A model generated the notes under the pieces. The model made no database searches. It worked only from the letters and a program-made list of their open reading frames with translations, and was not told the origin of the DNA. Positions 8,119-10,488 of a stretch of 10,488 nucleotides of DNA are shown piece by piece. The position numbers and the translations under genes are program-made. Position 1 is the stretch's first letter, and every line of letters starts with the position of its first letter. Source of the stretch: Methanobacterium sp. (GTDB lineage: Archaea; Methanobacteriota; Methanobacteria; Methanobacteriales; Methanobacteriaceae). The stretch lies in NCBI GenBank assembly GCA_015661405.1, contig JACWMK010000066.1, positions 1 through 10,488 of the forward strand, in the 5' to 3' direction.

Positions 8119-9906
8119 ATGGAGAATAAAAAATTCGTACTCTTAGACATAGATTACATCACCAAAAACAATAAAGCAGTTATAAGATTATTCGGCAAAA
8201 TAATCGGAGAAGAAAATAAAGGAACAATAATAGCTCTAGATAAGAACTTCAAACCTTACATATACGTCATCCCATATGATGCGAATGAATGTATAAATGA
8301 ATTAAGTGAATTGGAACTTTTCGAAGTGGAAAAAATCCGCAAAAATGATGTTGGAGAATCAAAGGAATTCTTAAAGATAACCCTGGAACATCCACAAGAT
8401 GTGCCTAAATTAAGAAAAAAAATATGGGACTTACCCTCCGTAGAAGTAGTTAGGGAACATGATATACCATTTTACCGCAGATACCTAATAAATAAAGGAT
8501 TATTTCCCATGAACACTGTAGAAGTACAAGGGAAAGTATTAAATTCCAATAAATCTTCACAAGAAAATGAAACATGCATATTCGAAATAGAAAATGAACC
8601 CAAACATCTGGAATCCATTTTACCAGAATTAAATGTGCTGAATTTTGATATTGAAGCCTGCAACCCCAGGGGCATGCCACAGGAACGTGAGGACCCCATC
8701 AACATGATAAGTTTCTCAAGTAATCAAGGCTTCCAAAAAGTATTCTCCACCAAAAATTCTTCATTCGATTTCGTTGAAACAGTGCCAGATGAACGAGAAT
8801 TACTAAAAAAATTCGTGGAAACAATTAAATCCGAAAACCCTGACCTTATCCTGGGCTACAATTCAGACGGCTTCGACTTCCCCTACATAAAAGAACGAGC
8901 AGCAATATTGAGAGTGCCTCTAGAATTAGGAGTTGATGGAACACCCCTTAAATTCATGAGAAGAGGGTATAGAAATGCAGCAGTTATAAAAGGAATAATT
9001 CATATCGACCTTTACCCTTACATGCGCCGTTATCTACAATTAGACCGACACACACTGGAAAGAGTATATAAGGAACTTTTTGGAGATGATAAGGTTGATA
9101 TCCCTGGAGATGAAATTTACACTTGCTGGAATGATGATGGTGAAAAACTAGAAAAACTCTTCGAATATTCACTAGAAGATGCAGTAGCCGTTACCAAAAT
9201 AGGGGAAAAAATGTTACCCCTGAGTATGGAATTAACACGAATTGTAGGCCAACCATTATTCGACGTGGTTCGAATGGCCACAGGACAGCAAGTGGAATGG
9301 TATTTAATAAGAAAAACATTTGAGAAAGGAGATGTATTTCCTAATAAACCTTCATCATCCAAAATGTCCAAACGAAAAGGAAACCATGTAATAGGAGGAT
9401 ATGTTATGGATCCCGTGACTGGATTACATGACAATATAGTATCCTTCGACTTTCAAAGTTTGTATCCTAGCATAATAATATCCAAGAATATTTCTCCAGA
9501 CAGCTTAATGGATGATGACAGTAAAGAAAATTGTTACATCTCACCTGAGGAAGGACATAAATTCAGGAAAGAACCAGCAGGTTTTGTGCCATCAGTCATC
9601 GGTAAAGTTCTCCACGATAGAAAAAGAATCAAATCAAAAATGAAACAATCCACAGATCCTAGTGAACTTCAAATATTAAATGTACAGCAAGAAGCATTAA
9701 AACGACTCGCTAACACCATGTACGGACTTTATAATCACAGCTCATTCAGATGGTATAGTATAAATTGTTCAGAAGCCATAACCGCCTGGGGAAGATATTA
9801 TATAAAAAAAACCATGGAACAATCTGAAAAACAAGGTTTCAAACCAATATATGCTGATACTGACGGATTCTATGCAACCTACATTGGATCATTAGAAGAT
9901 GATTAA
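8119..9906 (+). CDS. polB1: Family B DNA polymerase, large subunit of the split enzyme (595 aa)
   Basis: This replicative/repair polymerase carries the proofreading exonuclease and most of the polymerase core. Visible motifs: exo I DIE (Asp177, Glu179); exo II with Asn248 and Phe252-Asp253; exo III Tyr350/Asp354; motif A DFQSLYPSI (Asp444-Ile452); motif B KRLANTMYG (Lys528-Gly536, Thr replacing the usual Ser); motif C YADTDG (Asp580, Asp582). The archaeal N-terminal domain is complete. The protein ends 13 residues past motif C, so the end of the palm and the thumb are missing. This matches the two-gene PolB known from Methanothermobacter thermautotrophicus, whose first polypeptide is of similar length and whose second, of about 220 residues, is encoded elsewhere. 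Read this as a natural split rather than a truncation; no thumb-coding sequence occurs in the 580 bases downstream. No ribosome-binding site is seen, and the TATA spacing suggests a leaderless start. Confidence 0.93.
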   Translation: MENKKFVLLDIDYITKNNKAVIRLFGKIIGEENKGTIIALDKNFKPYIYVIPYDANECINELSELELFEVEKIRKNDVGESKEFLKITLEHPQDVPKLRKKIWDLPSVEVVREHDIPFYRRYLINKGLFPMNTVEVQGKVLNSNKSSQENETCIFEIENEPKHLESILPELNVLNFDIEACNPRGMPQEREDPINMISFSSNQGFQKVFSTKNSSFDFVETVPDERELLKKFVETIKSENPDLILGYNSDGFDFPYIKERAAILRVPLELGVDGTPLKFMRRGYRNAAVIKGIIHIDLYPYMRRYLQLDRHTLERVYKELFGDDKVDIPGDEIYTCWNDDGEKLEKLFEYSLEDAVAVTKIGEKMLPLSMELTRIVGQPLFDVVRMATGQQVEWYLIRKTFEKGDVFPNKPSSSKMSKRKGNHVIGGYVMDPVTGLHDNIVSFDFQSLYPSIIISKNISPDSLMDDDSKENCYISPEEGHKFRKEPAGFVPSVIGKVLHDRKRIKSKMKQSTDPSELQILNVQQEALKRLANTMYGLYNHSSFRWYSINCSEAITAWGRYYIKKTMEQSEKQGFKPIYADTDGFYATYIGSLEDD

Positions 9907-9914
9907 TAATAAAA

Positions 9915-9957
9915 AAGTATAATCTTTTAAATGAAAACAATATCTTGACTTATACTT
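9915..9957 (+). terminator. Possible hairpin terminator after polB1
   Basis: AAGTATAA (9915-9922) and TTATACTT (9950-9957) are perfect 8-bp reverse complements with a 27-base loop, starting nine bases after the stop and followed by a short T-run near 9966-9970. The stem is AT-rich, so stability is modest. Confidence 0.35.
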
Positions 9958-10014
9958 CTATTTAATTTTTAAGCATACAATTATCTTAAATATTATTATT
10001 TAAAGTGTTTTATC

Positions 10015-10219
10015 TCAGGACCAAGCATCTATTTCATCCTTCTGAGACCAAAAAAGAATCCATTTATCTTTAGATGGAGAAATTTCCAGTTTTCCAGAAA
10101 TTTTAGATGAACGTGACACTTCCTTCAAATATCATCTTGTCTTCTTTTAAATACAGCTTATTAGAACCATCGCCAAAGAAGATACGCGATATTTCAAATT
10201 TAGTAGGAAGAAAGTTCAT
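10015..10219 (-). pseudogene. Small frameshifted gene remnant
   Basis: From an ATG at 10217-10219 the minus strand reads MNFLPTKFEISRIFFG, NKLYLKEDKMIFEG and then stops at TAA 10103-10105. Coding character resumes in another frame around 10130 with EVSRSSKISGKLEISPSKDK, WILFWSQKDEIDAWS, ending at TGA 10015-10017. The second part resembles a small-protein pattern in which P-x(4)-W-x-x-FW is followed by an acidic helix and a final W-x-W; here the ending is cut to WS. Together they suggest one protein of about 70 residues or more, broken by one indel and probably shortened at its end. An earlier in-frame ATG at 10256-10258 exists. The opposite-strand frame over 10107-10319 is a shadow. Function unknown. 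Confidence 0.5.
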
Positions 10220-10387
10220 TTTATCTCTAATCAAGGAGCATTGGTTCAAGAATTTCATTTCATTTTCTGATTATCAGCTTAAGTTGTCTTTATATTATGG
10301 AAATAAAAAGTTTACATAATTAACACCAAAGAAGGGTAAACAAGTGTATATTCTAACATTTTAATAGAAGCTGCAAACATCAAGGAT

Positions 10388-10393
10388 GGTGAT
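10388..10393 (+). promoter_or_regulatory. Ribosome-binding site of the last gene
   Basis: GGTGAT lies five bases before the ATG at 10399 and is a core anti-16S match, supporting this start in a frame cut by the window edge. Confidence 0.65.
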
Positions 10394-10398
10394 TATAT

Positions 10399-10488
10399 AT
10401 GGATAGAAAATATGAAAACGTGGTTTTTGCAATTTTAATGGCCATTGTAATCACAATACCAATGGCATTTTTCATGACATTGATCAAT
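10399..10488 (+). CDS. Probable DUF2798 small membrane protein (3' partial)
   Basis: Thirty codons are visible before the window ends. The product starts MDRKYENVVFAILMAIVITI and continues PMAFFMTLIN: a short basic N terminus followed by a transmembrane helix from about residue 8 to 29. This opening resembles DUF2798 proteins, which are about 70 residues long with two membrane helices and no known function. The start is supported by GGTGAT five bases upstream. A TATA-like TTTACATAATTA at 10311-10322 could be its promoter. The family call rests only on the first helix, so it is tentative. Confidence 0.6.
   Translation, partial: MDRKYENVVFAILMAIVITIPMAFFMTLIN

Noticed and set aside
8450..9434. 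Minus-strand frames inside polB1
   Set aside because: They are antisense to conserved polymerase motifs and lack start signals or domain features.
8119..9906. polB1 as a truncated pseudogene
   Set aside because: All catalytic motifs are intact, the length fits the known large subunit of the split methanogen PolB, and no thumb remnant follows.
10107..10319. Plus-strand 70-residue frame
   Set aside because: No ribosome-binding site or recognisable feature; the opposite strand has more convincing coding character, though broken.

Overview
The window is AT-rich archaeal DNA, most probably from a mesophilic pseudomurein-walled methanogen of the Methanobacteriales (Methanobacterium or a close relative). 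Three things point there. The first protein is a parallel beta-helix adhesin-like protein that ends in pseudomurein-binding repeats. The family B DNA polymerase stops just after motif C, as in the split polymerase described in Methanothermobacter. Expression signals are archaeal: TATA boxes, oligo-T terminators and GGAG/GGTGAT ribosome-binding sites. This assignment is by recognition; no search was run.

Layout. 1-2505 (+): 3' part of a large surface protein with a poly-Asn tract, beta-helix repeats, an Ig-like domain and a wall-binding C terminus, followed by an oligo-T terminator. 2747-3358 (+): a promoter and two abutting small genes, a zinc-ribbon protein and a 49-residue CxxC membrane protein that is easily missed. 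3429-3899 (+): a protein of unknown function, followed directly by a perfect 10-bp inverted repeat. 4152-4711 (-): a frameshifted coiled-coil gene. 4753-7171 (-): four consecutive genes whose products begin with, or consist largely of, CxxC...CxxC zinc ribbons but carry different partners: PepSY behind a membrane anchor, a ribbon-helix-helix (RHH) DNA-binding segment, a PsbP-like exported domain behind a membrane anchor, and a four-ribbon protein ending in SHOCT. 7172-7605: AT-rich non-coding. 7606-8037 (-): a second protein of the 3429-3899 type, divergent from polB1 (8119-9906, +). 10015-10219 (-): remnant of a small frameshifted gene. 10399 to the end (+): the start of a probable DUF2798 membrane protein.

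How the parts relate. polB1 is the only clear housekeeping gene; its small-subunit partner must lie elsewhere. The rest is accessory. The most interesting patterns are the run of zinc-ribbon proteins, where two membrane-anchored exported domains flank a zinc-ribbon/RHH candidate regulator, and a short motif (hydrophobic-I-[IF]-[PA]-x-x-[ND]-F followed by an Ile/Val-spaced helix) shared by three otherwise unrecognised proteins at 2843-3208, 3429-3899 and 7606-8037. Two decayed genes suggest the region is turning over. No tRNA, rRNA, CRISPR array, insertion sequence or integrase was seen.
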